A stretch of 24,644 bases of DNA from NCBI GenBank assembly GCA_002328485.1, contig DCUF01000074.1, positions 60,770 to 85,413 on the forward strand, read 5' to 3'. The notes beneath the pieces were generated by a model. That model saw only the letters and a list, made by a program, of their open reading frames with translations. It did not search any database and had not been told where the DNA came from. Of this stretch, positions 6,795-14,245 are shown one piece after another (within the stretch, counting starts at the first letter, position 1; the number at the start of each line of letters is the position of its first letter). Source of the stretch: Deltaproteobacteria bacterium UBA2221 (GTDB taxonomy: Bacteria > Desulfobacterota > Syntrophorhabdia > Syntrophorhabdales > WCHB1-27). Both the position numbers and the translations under genes were made by a program.

Positions 6795-8396
6795 GTGCGC
6801 AAGATTGGCCTTTTGCTTATCCCATTTCTCTGTCTGCTTTTTGTATCGTGCAGCTCGAAAGAGACAAAAAAGACCGAAAACCCCGGCGATCTTTACGTGC
6901 AGGGCGTCAACCTCCTTAACAAGAAAAAGTACTCAGAAGCCATAGAAAAATTCATGAAGATCAAAGAAGACTTTCCCTTTGATCCCTTGACCATTATAGC
7001 CCAGGTCAAACTCGGAGACGCGTATTTTGCAAAGGAGGAATACCTCCTCGCCTCCGGGGTGTACGAGGATTTCTTCAACGCTCATCCCGCAGACGACAAT
7101 ATCCCTTACGTTTTGCGCCGACTCGGCGAATCCTACACGCAGCTTTCCCCTACCATCGACAGGGATCAGGCCTTTACGGTCAAGGCCATTGAGCGTTTTA
7201 CCTATCTCAAGAACCGCTATCCACAAAGCGCCTACGCCAAGGACGTTGATGCGCGGATCGATGAGCTTAGGGAAAAACAAGCCGCCCATGAACTCTATGT
7301 GGGAGAATACTACCACAGGACGGAGCGATACAATGCTTCTATCCTCCGCCTTGAATACCTCTTGGCCAAATATCCCCAGGCGAAGAATAGGGATAAAGCC
7401 CTGTTTCTCCTCGCCGACTGCTATCGCAAGCTTCAGTCCCCGGAGAAAGGCAGGTTCTACCAGGAACAGTTGAAGAAGGAATACCCCAAGAGCATCTATG
7501 CCACCTCGACCATGAGACATGCCATCGATGCCGAGAAGCCCAAGCCCAAGGTGACAAAGTCTAGAGAGACCGTCCCAGTTCAGTCCGTGCAGTCTGAGGG
7601 GGACGAAAAACGACAGAGCGTTACTCTTCAAGATACCGGAAGCACCAAGAAGAAAGAGATCGATCTGAGACCTGCCGCTGCCGAGCAGAACAAGACCGTA
7701 GCTGAGGTGCCGCCAACAACGCAGGCACAGGCAGCCTCGGCCCCAAGATCTGATCTTCCAGCCGGAAAGGCCCTCGCAACCCCAACAACCACGGTGACGC
7801 CGGATGCCGTCCGAGGGGCAGGAAAGGCCGATCAGACCTCAGCGTCCTCGATGGTAGAGCCGCCAGCCCTCGGGTCATCCGGGATAGAGCCTGGTGTTTC
7901 TGAAGCGACCGCCGAGGCGAGTGGACCTGAATTGGCCTCTAAACCTTTGAATGAAAAGAAAGATGACCAGAGGAAGAGCCCGCTGGGCTTTTTCTCGGCT
8001 GAAAAGAAACCGATCGACGTTGTATCCGACAGCATGGAAGGCCTTGAAAAAGGCAAGGTAATTATCTTCAAAGGAAATGTCGTGGCTATACAAGGCGATT
8101 TGCAGATGTTTTCCGACACGCTCACCGCCTATCTCGGCGAAGAGAGCAACGAGATAGAAAAAGCCGTCGCGAGTGGCCACGTGAAGATCGTCAAGCAAGA
8201 CCGCATAGCCACCTGTGAAGAGGCCCTGTTTGAAAATACCAAGGGCGAAATCACCCTCAAAGGCAATGTCGTAGTTTTCTCGGGTCCCAACAAAGTGGTG
8301 GGAGATATCGTAAAATACTTTATAAACGAAGACCGGGTGTCGGTCGAATCAGAGAAGGGCAAGCGGGCGCGCGTAACTGTCCATCCGAAACAGTAA
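6795..8396 (+). CDS. Lipoprotein fusing a BamD-like TPR domain to an LptA/OstA-like domain
   Basis: Predicted outer-membrane lipoprotein of 533 residues. Residues 1-19 form a lipoprotein signal (VRKIGLLLIPFLCLLFVSC) with Cys19 as the lipidation site. Residues about 27-242 are TPR repeats of the BamD/YfiO type, including the block HELYVGEYYHRTERY, typical of the beta-barrel assembly factor. Residues about 243-405 are a Pro/Ala/Ser/Thr-rich linker. Residues about 406-530 resemble LptA/OstA: repeated short beta strands with VVSDSMEG, IIFKGNVVAIQGDLQM and ITLKGNVVVFSG. BamD folds outer-membrane proteins, and LptA carries LPS across the periplasm; finding both in one chain is unusual. The GTG start at 6795 is the only reasonable one, because it places the signal peptide first, but it has no Shine-Dalgarno. 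The gene stands alone, divergent from rsmG and convergent with trxA. Confidence 0.8.
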   Translation: MRKIGLLLIPFLCLLFVSCSSKETKKTENPGDLYVQGVNLLNKKKYSEAIEKFMKIKEDFPFDPLTIIAQVKLGDAYFAKEEYLLASGVYEDFFNAHPADDNIPYVLRRLGESYTQLSPTIDRDQAFTVKAIERFTYLKNRYPQSAYAKDVDARIDELREKQAAHELYVGEYYHRTERYNASILRLEYLLAKYPQAKNRDKALFLLADCYRKLQSPEKGRFYQEQLKKEYPKSIYATSTMRHAIDAEKPKPKVTKSRETVPVQSVQSEGDEKRQSVTLQDTGSTKKKEIDLRPAAAEQNKTVAEVPPTTQAQAASAPRSDLPAGKALATPTTTVTPDAVRGAGKADQTSASSMVEPPALGSSGIEPGVSEATAEASGPELASKPLNEKKDDQRKSPLGFFSAEKKPIDVVSDSMEGLEKGKVIIFKGNVVAIQGDLQMFSDTLTAYLGEESNEIEKAVASGHVKIVKQDRIATCEEALFENTKGEITLKGNVVVFSGPNKVVGDIVKYFINEDRVSVESEKGKRARVTVHPKQ

Positions 8397-8496
8397 AGAC
8401 GTGCCGTTCTTACCCCTCCTTACGGGCAGCCTCCTCGAAAGGGGTTTTTGCCGCAATCCCATCCAAGAATCCAGCATTTACGGTCTTTGGGCCTGA

Positions 8497-8820
8497 TTAG
8501 ATCGCCTTCTTAAGCAGGTTTTCGACAGCGGTCTTGGCAACAGCGCCAACGATTCGGTCCACCACCTGCCCATCCTTAAAAAGCAGCAGCGTCGGTATGC
8601 CCCGGATCCCGAACTGGGCTGGGGTCAACGCATTTTCATCCACATTCATCTTCATCACCTTGACCCTGCCCTCATACTCTTCTGCGATGGTGTCCACCAC
8701 AGGACCCATAGTCTGGCATGGCCCACACCAGGTGGCCCAGAAATCCACCAGCACCGGAATGGACGAATTCTTGACTTCCGTCTCAAAATCAGAATCGGCT
8801 AAAGGTATGGCTTTCCCCAT
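8497..8820 (-). CDS. trxA: Thioredoxin
   Basis: Small cytoplasmic dithiol-disulfide oxidoreductase. It has 107 residues, the standard thioredoxin length. The active site is WCGPC with cysteines 32 and 35, preceded by VLVDFWAT. The cis-proline stretch GIRGIPTLLLFKDG lies around residues 72-85. The start ATG at 8820 has a strong GAGGAGG Shine-Dalgarno. It follows the zinc-ribbon gene after 30 bases, so the two are probably cotranscribed. It would supply reducing power for protein disulfides and sulfur-relay enzymes; its exact partners cannot be read from the sequence. Confidence 0.96.
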   Translation of the reverse strand: MGKAIPLADSDFETEVKNSSIPVLVDFWATWCGPCQTMGPVVDTIAEEYEGRVKVMKMNVDENALTPAQFGIRGIPTLLLFKDGQVVDRIVGAVAKTAVENLLKKAI

Positions 8821-8850
8821 CTTTTCCTCCTCACAATTAACGTTACGGTC

Positions 8851-9042
8851 TTACCAGAACAGGTTGCTCTTTTCGGCGTCCTGGAGTATTTCGACGTACA
8901 CGTCCTCATCGGACAATTCGTTACAACCTATCTCCTTTTTCACCTGGCTGCTGCCACAATTGGGACAGAATACGTCTTTTTCTACGGGAGAGAGAAAAAG
9001 ACATCCGCACAGGTCACATACGTACTCATCCGGCAATGTCAC
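8851..9042 (-). CDS. Small zinc-ribbon protein (63 aa), function unknown
   Basis: I do not recognise a named family. The protein has a four-cysteine zinc-ribbon or rubredoxin-like knuckle: C9-x2-C12 and C26-x2-C29. Extra cysteines are at 14 and 40, and the tail is acidic and ends in NLFW. The reading frame stays open 31 codons further upstream, but that extension is low-complexity and has no good start. GTG at 9042 is chosen because a GAGGAGG Shine-Dalgarno ends 5 bases before it. It precedes trxA by 30 bases, which suggests a metal- or redox-related role. That role is inference only. Confidence 0.75.
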   Translation of the reverse strand: MTLPDEYVCDLCGCLFLSPVEKDVFCPNCGSSQVKKEIGCNELSDEDVYVEILQDAEKSNLFW

Positions 9043-9128
9043 TGTTGTTCCTCCTCTTCCACCTCCCGATCTACTGGAGACTTTTCTCGCACCAAGAGAT
9101 GGGTTCCTTTTCAGGCCGGCCGCAAGAG

Positions 9129-9157
9129 ATGCCATGTATCTGCGACGACCTTGTCAA
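9129..9157 (-). promoter_or_regulatory. Possible promoter for the zinc-ribbon/trxA pair
   Basis: A perfect -35 hexamer TTGACA (9157-9152, minus strand) is followed after 17 bases by TGGCAT (9134-9129), a poor -10 match. It lies next to an AT-rich stretch (about 9155-9185) in the 145-base gap after the metallo-hydrolase gene. The -35 box is convincing and the -10 is not. Confidence 0.3.
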
Positions 9158-9187
9158 GTATATTATATATTATTGTACATAAACAAG

Positions 9188-9844
9188 TTATGCGAAGAAC
9201 TCGGACATAAGTACCTCGAAATTCTTGGAGATAGACTGTCTTCCTTTCACCATATCTCCATGTCCAGGGATCAGGAACTCCACGTCCAGAGAGGACAGCC
9301 TCCGAAGGCTCTGACCGAGGAGGTCCATATCACCACCCGGCAAATCGGTCCGGCCCACGCCCATGTAGAAGACGGTGTCGCCGGAAACCAGCAAGGCCTT
9401 TTCCGGCCAATACAGGCATAAACCCCCGGGTGAATGCCCCGGGGTCTCGATGACAGCAAACTGCTTATCTCCGAGATCGAGCAACCCTTCCTTGAGCAGC
9501 AGGCCGAAAGCCTTCCGAGGGGACCTCGACCCCGTCAATAGGAACAGTTCTTTACCTTCTTCCTCCAGATAATCGCACTCCTTCTTCCCGATGGCCCTTA
9601 CCACTCCTTTATCAAACTGCTCCGCCGCCTCCAAATGGTCGGGGTGTCCGTGGGTACATATGATGAGTTTGACCCTGTCGATGCTCACTCCATCTCTTGC
9701 CATGCCCTCGACGACATATCGAAACAGGTGTGTATGACCTGGGTCAATAAGGGTGGGCACCTGCCCGTCAATAAAAATGGTGTTTGCGTTATTTTCCTGG
9801 GTTGACATCCAGGGGTATACATAGAAGTCTTCAAAGATTCTCAT
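9188..9844 (-). CDS. Metallo-beta-lactamase-fold hydrolase (glyoxalase II/YcbL-like)
   Basis: Metal-dependent hydrolase of 218 residues. The metal-binding motif HGHPDH is at residues 65-70, with further ligands H137 (TPGHSPG), D156 (SGDTVF) and H195 (IPGHGD). The stretch GVGRTDLPGGD after D156 is typical of glyoxalase II/YcbL-like enzymes, which hydrolyse thioesters such as hydroxyacylglutathione. Persulfide dioxygenases (ETHE1) share the fold, but the details here fit hydrolases better. The start codon overlaps the stop of the PP-loop gene (ATGA), so the two are translationally coupled. The substrate cannot be named; coupling to a tRNA-thiolation-like gene hints at sulfur chemistry. Confidence 0.85.
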   Translation of the reverse strand: MRIFEDFYVYPWMSTQENNANTIFIDGQVPTLIDPGHTHLFRYVVEGMARDGVSIDRVKLIICTHGHPDHLEAAEQFDKGVVRAIGKKECDYLEEEGKELFLLTGSRSPRKAFGLLLKEGLLDLGDKQFAVIETPGHSPGGLCLYWPEKALLVSGDTVFYMGVGRTDLPGGDMDLLGQSLRRLSSLDVEFLIPGHGDMVKGRQSISKNFEVLMSEFFA

Positions 9845-10881
9845 AGGCTGCCCTTCACCTTAAATTTGTCAGGGTCCACGGGGATCCTGGGGATGCTCCG
9901 ATAGGTTGTCCGGCCGTCAAAACATTCGAGAGAGAAGGGGAATACCTCATTCTTTGCGAAGAAGGAGATGATATTGCCGGCGATAGCAATCGTATTGTCG
10001 TCCACCGGACCTTTCAATACGGCGCTGGGGCCTTTGAAGTCAGCAGACCGGGCAAAGAGATAGGGGGGCGACCACAGCTTGTACAGGGCCTCGTTTTCAT
10101 CCTTGTCCCTGCCGACCACCAGCTTGACACCACAGAACCGGAAATGGCGGCCATACTTCAAAAGGTCGATATCAGTCATGGTGTATTCAGGCTCTACTCT
10201 CAGCAGTTCCCTCAATTTCCTTGCGTAGATAGGATCGGTGAGCAGGCATCCTCCGGCGGGCTTGGAGAATTCCTTGAGCCCGTACCGTTCCACCAACTCA
10301 TACTGGGCCTTTCGGGACCGGCCTGCTATATCGAGAAGCTGCGACCTATCAACAATACCCTGGCTCTCCGCCTCAGAAGGAGCCAGCAGCTTTGCCGACA
10401 GAGGCCTGACGATGAGTCCTGTCAAGCCACTTTCCCTTTCGATTAGTCGGATCGTGTCACGCATCTGAGACATAGGCCGCTGACCGACCACTTCGCCGGT
10501 CACGAGAAAGCTTGCACCCTCCGCCTCCATGACGCGACGAGCTTCCTGAAGCATGTATATGCGGCAATCGATACAAGGGTTCATGTTCTTGCCGTATCCA
10601 TGTTTTGGCTTAGTCAGCACCTGCACGTAGCCCGGTCCCTTGTCACGAATCAGCACCCTTATGCCCAACTCGGAAGCGGACCTGACGACCACATTATCTC
10701 TTTCCTTTCGCTTACTGTCGCAAAAGGAGGAAACGAAGTGGAGGCCAACCACCTCAATGCCCTGGTCAAGTATTAACTTGGCTGCAATGACGCTATCGAG
10801 TCCGCCCGAGAGCAGAGAGAGTGCTTTCTTGTTCATCATGCTAGAAAAATCAATATCCTGTACTTTTTTATTGAGGCCCAC
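9841..10881 (-). CDS. PP-loop sulfurtransferase-like protein (MnmA/ThiI type) with NFACT-R-like C-terminus
   Basis: Predicted ATP-dependent, tRNA-thiolation-like enzyme of 346 residues. The PP-loop motif SGGLDS is at residues 25-30 and would adenylate a substrate. NPCIDC (C103, C106) and PAGGC (C212) match the positions of the paired reactive cysteines of MnmA (NPCxxCN and a later GxC). Three cysteines could also hold an Fe-S cluster, as in TtuA-type enzymes. Residues about 249-325, with KLVVGRDKDENEAL and ADFKGPSAVLKG, resemble the NFACT-R (DUF814) RNA-binding domain known in Rqc2/FbpA proteins. GTG at 10881 is chosen for its GGAG 8 bases upstream; TTG at 10920 and ATG at 10839 are alternatives. 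It lies behind the homocysteine gene and overlaps the metallo-hydrolase. The exact substrate is unknown. Confidence 0.75.
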   Translation of the reverse strand: MGLNKKVQDIDFSSMMNKKALSLLSGGLDSVIAAKLILDQGIEVVGLHFVSSFCDSKRKERDNVVVRSASELGIRVLIRDKGPGYVQVLTKPKHGYGKNMNPCIDCRIYMLQEARRVMEAEGASFLVTGEVVGQRPMSQMRDTIRLIERESGLTGLIVRPLSAKLLAPSEAESQGIVDRSQLLDIAGRSRKAQYELVERYGLKEFSKPAGGCLLTDPIYARKLRELLRVEPEYTMTDIDLLKYGRHFRFCGVKLVVGRDKDENEALYKLWSPPYLFARSADFKGPSAVLKGPVDDNTIAIAGNIISFFAKNEVFPFSLECFDGRTTYRSIPRIPVDPDKFKVKGSL

Positions 10882-10982
10882 GTCGTAGTCTCCATAAGGC
10901 TTGATCCTCCGCGGGCGCAAGGTCTGGCGGCAGTGGCTGACAAACAGAGAGACCCTGGATGACCTTCTTTGTTTGCCGTCTG

Positions 10983-12188
10983 CTATCCCCCGACTACGAC
11001 TTCTTCCAGGGTATTCATCTTTATCCCCGCATCAACGCCGGGCAGGCCTGCCACCGGGGATGATAAGGTAAACCGGCCGGATATTATCCACTCCTTAAGC
11101 AGCGTGGCGATCTGTTGGGCCTTGGTATAGCTGGATATTGGGGATGCCGATATCTCCTTCCCATTGACCTGAATCTTCCCCGATCTCAGCTCCCTGTAGC
11201 TCACCTCTGCAAGGCTGCCGGGCACCCGGTTGGGGTAGTCATGCCCGTAGTCAACCACTTGAGTGAACAACTCGTCATCATCTCGGGAGGTAAAGTAGGC
11301 CATCTCTTCGTCCAGGATCGGTATGGGCACTCCCAGCCCTACAAACAAGGTGGCCCCATAACCAATAAAGCTTGCCCCTTTAAGAAACTCGGAGCTCATG
11401 GCCTTGGCGTCACCCGTGGTGGCCAAGGTACCCCCAGGAGCGCGGACAACACCTTCCGGGGTTCTTAATATATTGGGGTTATGCTGCGTCCCACAGCCGG
11501 CCACGTAGCCCACCCCCCCGCCAAGGAAGATGCGGGTACCCATGCCGATGGTCCGGTAGAGGGGATCCTTGAGAAGAGGGGAGAGCTTCCCTGCACTGCA
11601 ATAGTTTGCGTTGCCCAGATTGGGTTTCAACAAGCCCATGTAGGTGTGGATTACCCGATTGGTGGCGTTCACGGCCACGTTGTAGTTTTGATAGCAGTTG
11701 CGAGGATTGTACAGATACGCCTCATTCACCGTGCGCTTGTTGATACGGGTATCGATCTTTTTCCTTGGGTAGCAGTCCGTTCCGTAGGCGGTTGCCGAAA
11801 GGGTGAGGTCCTTGCCACTCACGAAATCCTCAATAACGTGTCCGCCGCCATACCTGAATTCACCGGGATACACCTGGTTTTTGGGGTCGCTCTCCGGTAT
11901 CGCCGTTGCCCCCAGATAGATGTCAACCGCTGCCAGACCGGTGTAGCAGGGGACGTCATTGAGATAGCAGGTCCCTCCGCCTATCTTCATCCTTGGTTTG
12001 GAATGACCCACGTTTATGAACATCCCGCTGGAGCACATGGGACCGAAGGTGCCGGTGGTTACTACGTCCACTCGATCTGCTGCCGTCTTGGCTCCCTTGT
12101 CCTTAACGAGGTCGACCATCTCCTCGGCAGTAACGACAACCACTTTGCCCTGCTTTATCTTTTCATTAATCTCTTCTATGGTTTTCAA
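10983..12188 (-). CDS. Homocysteine biosynthesis protein (HcyBio, COG1900/DUF39)
   Basis: Member of the DUF39 family that in methanogens and sulfate reducers (for example MA1821 of Methanosarcina acetivorans) helps put sulfide-level sulfur onto aspartate semialdehyde to make homocysteine. This allows methionine synthesis without O-acyl homoserine. It has 401 residues, with the family-typical start VVTAEEMVDLV and blocks GTFGPMCSSGMFINVGHSKP and GGVGYVAGCGTQHNP. Cysteines at 52, 74, 81, 139, 165, 197 and 232 include the likely persulfide carriers. In other genomes a NIL/ferredoxin partner often sits beside it; none is visible here. The start is TTG at 12188 with GGAGGAG 6 bases upstream. A long structured leader precedes it. 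Confidence 0.88.
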   Translation of the reverse strand: MKTIEEINEKIKQGKVVVVTAEEMVDLVKDKGAKTAADRVDVVTTGTFGPMCSSGMFINVGHSKPRMKIGGGTCYLNDVPCYTGLAAVDIYLGATAIPESDPKNQVYPGEFRYGGGHVIEDFVSGKDLTLSATAYGTDCYPRKKIDTRINKRTVNEAYLYNPRNCYQNYNVAVNATNRVIHTYMGLLKPNLGNANYCSAGKLSPLLKDPLYRTIGMGTRIFLGGGVGYVAGCGTQHNPNILRTPEGVVRAPGGTLATTGDAKAMSSEFLKGASFIGYGATLFVGLGVPIPILDEEMAYFTSRDDDELFTQVVDYGHDYPNRVPGSLAEVSYRELRSGKIQVNGKEISASPISSYTKAQQIATLLKEWIISGRFTLSSPVAGLPGVDAGIKMNTLEEVVVGG

Positions 12189-12374
12189 TTTATTCTCCTC
12201 CGCAGTCTGCGTCTTCCTTCGTGGGTTGTAGGTCTCAATAGACTAATCTGTATAATCGGCGCTCAGAGCTATGAGCTGGTAGTGTTGGTGAGGCTGCCCC
12301 GGGCGGGGCGACGCATTATCCATTGAATCAACCGGAGGGTAGACTCTGTTCTCATGGACGCACTCTCATACTGG
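12189..12374 (-). promoter_or_regulatory. Long structured 5' leader of the homocysteine gene, candidate RNA switch
   Basis: About 186 bases separate the predicted transcription start from the TTG. Hairpins seen by eye: GCCCC/GGGGC with a 4-base loop (12296-12309); GCTCA/TGAGC with a 6-base loop (12261-12276); and CGCA/TGCG with a 3-base loop (12201-12211), touching the Shine-Dalgarno (12195-12201). The segment CCTCCG (12338-12333, minus strand) is perfectly complementary to CGGAGG (12202-12197). That second segment contains part of the Shine-Dalgarno and the end of the last hairpin, so the two foldings exclude each other. No SAM-I core was recognised. Being regulatory is inference. Confidence 0.4.
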
Positions 12375-12380
12375 TAGTTT

Positions 12381-12389
12381 AGTATAACA
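12381..12389 (-). promoter_or_regulatory. Extended -10 promoter element for the homocysteine gene
   Basis: Minus strand TGTTATACT: TG at 12389-12388 and TATACT at 12386-12381, an extended -10 box identical to the one before the BamD-LptA gene. No clear -35 box is visible. Transcription would begin near 12374. Confidence 0.5.
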
Positions 12390-12483
12390 CAGACCGGCTG
12401 AAATGACGTATACGTACACAAATCAAAAAAAGCGAGGCGAGGGAACAAGGCGGGGGACGGTTTGAAGACCCCTTTTGATCATC

Positions 12484-13176
12484 CTACGTCACGGTCACAC
12501 GGAACTTTATCTCCGCTTCCGATTTTCGGCCGTAGATGGGCCTGATGGCTTCGGGGGGCACCTGGTGTCTTCTTTCCCACCCTATCTCGATGAGCGATTC
12601 CCCGGTGACCCGCTGATGGCGGTCCTTAACGATGGTGATACCCTCAAGTTCAGTCAGGAAGGGCTCGCATAAACTCACCCCGGTCCCAAGGACGATACAG
12701 GGCCGAAGAAGTCTCTCCGCCAATTCTTCCGGTTTGACCGCCTGGCACTCACCTGTTGACCGCAAGGCCCCTCCTTCGTGGCGGTACTGGGCAAAGAATA
12801 CCTCACCCTTTTTTGCGTCGATAACGGGGCAAATGTAGGATGACGTGGTGCCTGTAAAGGGCCAGGCCAGAAGATCGAGGGTTGGGACACCCAGAAGCGG
12901 CAATCCCAGCCCCGTGCTCACCCCTTTTGCGTAAGCCAAGGCAACCCGAATGCCGGTGAACGAACCCGGCCCGAGAGAAACGGCGACCATCGAAAGATCG
13001 GAGAGGTGGAGGCCATGGTCGTGAAGGAGTGCAGCAACCTTGAGGGACAATATCTCTGAGGATGGCCGTACGGCGCGACCGTGCCTTTCTTCGATCAGGC
13101 TGCCGTCTGCGGCCAGGGCCAGGCTCAGAAAATCGATGGAGTTATCGATGGCGAGGAGGAGTTCAGAAGATGCCAA
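12484..13176 (-). CDS. tsaB: tRNA threonylcarbamoyladenosine (t6A) biosynthesis protein TsaB
   Basis: TsaB is an inactive homologue and partner of TsaD in making t6A37 on ANN-decoding tRNAs. It has the N-terminal ASKHA strand LLLAIDNSID and the family signature GPGSFTGIR (residues 69-77), which is diagnostic for TsaB. It has 230 residues from the chosen start, close to E. coli (231). TTG at 13176 is chosen because AGGA lies 7 bases upstream and the AID strand then falls near the N-terminus. A TTG at 13224 would add 16 unlikely residues. It overlaps the end of rseP by 14 bases. It is probably the last gene of the rpsB-led operon. Confidence 0.92.
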   Translation of the reverse strand: MASSELLLAIDNSIDFLSLALAADGSLIEERHGRAVRPSSEILSLKVAALLHDHGLHLSDLSMVAVSLGPGSFTGIRVALAYAKGVSTGLGLPLLGVPTLDLLAWPFTGTTSSYICPVIDAKKGEVFFAQYRHEGGALRSTGECQAVKPEELAERLLRPCIVLGTGVSLCEPFLTELEGITIVKDRHQRVTGESLIEIGWERRHQVPPEAIRPIYGRKSEAEIKFRVTVT

Positions 13177-14245
13177 AGAATTTTCCTGGCCCCCACATCC
13201 TGGCGATATCGTTATAAAAGGCAAAAGCCATGATCATGACAAGGATGACCACTCCCACCCTCTGGGCAATCTCCACCGTTTTTTGAGGGATCTTTCGGCC
13301 AATGATCAACTCAATGGCGTAAAAGAGTATATGCCCACCGTCAAGAATAGGTATGGGCAGCACGTTAACGATGGCCAGATTGATACTGATGATGGCCATG
13401 AAGTTGAGAAAGGTGCTCTTGCCCTCTCGGGCCGTCTTTCCGGCCGTCTGGAGAATCAGTATGGGCCCCCCGATATTCTTGGACGAGATGGTGCCCTGGA
13501 TGAGCTTCACGAGACCGAGGACCGTCAGCTCGCTGATGTGGTAAGTCCGCAGCGCTGCCTTGGGGAGCGCTGTAAAAAGGTTTTCTCTTTGGGTCAGAGT
13601 CTCCCCCGAAGGTCCCACGCCGATCATCTTTCTGTTTACCGTCTCACCAAAGATATTCTGCTCTTCTGATTCTTTTGGTGTGATGTTGACGTCGAATGCC
13701 TTCCCGTCTCGCCTTATGGAAAACCGGAGAGGCTTCACGTCCGAGCTGGAGACCGTGGTTTGAAGGTCCGTCCATTCACTGACGGGTTTACCCTCGATGC
13801 CTTCGATCATGTCACCTTTCTGAAGGCCCGCTTGGGCAGCCGGGGAATCCTTGATCACGTCACCGACCTTGGGCAGAAGCACCGGGTAGCCGGTAACAAA
13901 AATCAGATAGAAAAGGAAACCGGCGAAAAGTACGTTGAAGAAAGGTCCGGCGAAGGCTATGGCCATCTTGACGAGCGGGGGCTTGTTGGAATAGGAGCGA
14001 TGGGCATCCTCTTCGGAGATTTCGTCGTCCCCGGATTCCCCGAGCATCTTCACGTAGCCTCCGAGGGGGAAAACGGAAATGGCATATTCCGTCTCTCCTC
14101 TCCGGAAGGTAATCAGTTTCTTGCCAAACCCCAAGGAAAAGACCAAGACCTTTACGTTAGCAAGTCGGGCCACCAAGAAATGGCCAAATTCATGGGCCAG
14201 CACGAGAAGCCCCAGTGCTATTGCGGCATATATTACGTTGAGCAT
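13163..14245 (-). CDS. rseP: Site-2 zinc metalloprotease RseP
   Basis: Intramembrane protease that cuts anti-sigma factors and leftover signal peptides in the inner membrane. It has 360 residues. The zinc site HEFGH is at residues 18-22 in the first membrane helix. A single PDZ domain spans about 115-195 (VGDVIKDSPAAQAGLQKGD), whereas E. coli RseP has two. The third ligand lies in NVLPIPILDGGH, D302. The last membrane helix is near the C-terminus. It overlaps dxr by 13 bases. The single-PDZ form of about 360 residues is common outside Gammaproteobacteria. Confidence 0.95.
   Translation of the reverse strand: MLNVIYAAIALGLLVLAHEFGHFLVARLANVKVLVFSLGFGKKLITFRRGETEYAISVFPLGGYVKMLGESGDDEISEEDAHRSYSNKPPLVKMAIAFAGPFFNVLFAGFLFYLIFVTGYPVLLPKVGDVIKDSPAAQAGLQKGDMIEGIEGKPVSEWTDLQTTVSSSDVKPLRFSIRRDGKAFDVNITPKESEEQNIFGETVNRKMIGVGPSGETLTQRENLFTALPKAALRTYHISELTVLGLVKLIQGTISSKNIGGPILILQTAGKTAREGKSTFLNFMAIISINLAIVNVLPIPILDGGHILFYAIELIIGRKIPQKTVEIAQRVGVVILVMIMAFAFYNDIARMWGPGKFFGIF

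Noticed and set aside
8412..8449. Terminator between the BamD-LptA gene and trxA (ACCCCT/AGGGGT followed by five T)
   Set aside because: The stem is only six pairs with a 22-base loop, too weak to call.
9188..9844. Persulfide dioxygenase (ETHE1) identity for the metallo-hydrolase
   Set aside because: The fold is shared, but the GRTDLPGGD stretch and the spacing fit glyoxalase II/YcbL-like hydrolases better.
12189..12374. Classical SAM-I riboswitch before the homocysteine gene
   Set aside because: The conserved SAM-I core segments were not found; only a generic structured leader can be claimed.
12424..12480. Terminator for the rpsB-tsaB operon (T-run on the minus strand at 12430-12424)
   Set aside because: The T-run is good, but the GC-rich segment before it has no matching arm close enough to form a terminator stem.
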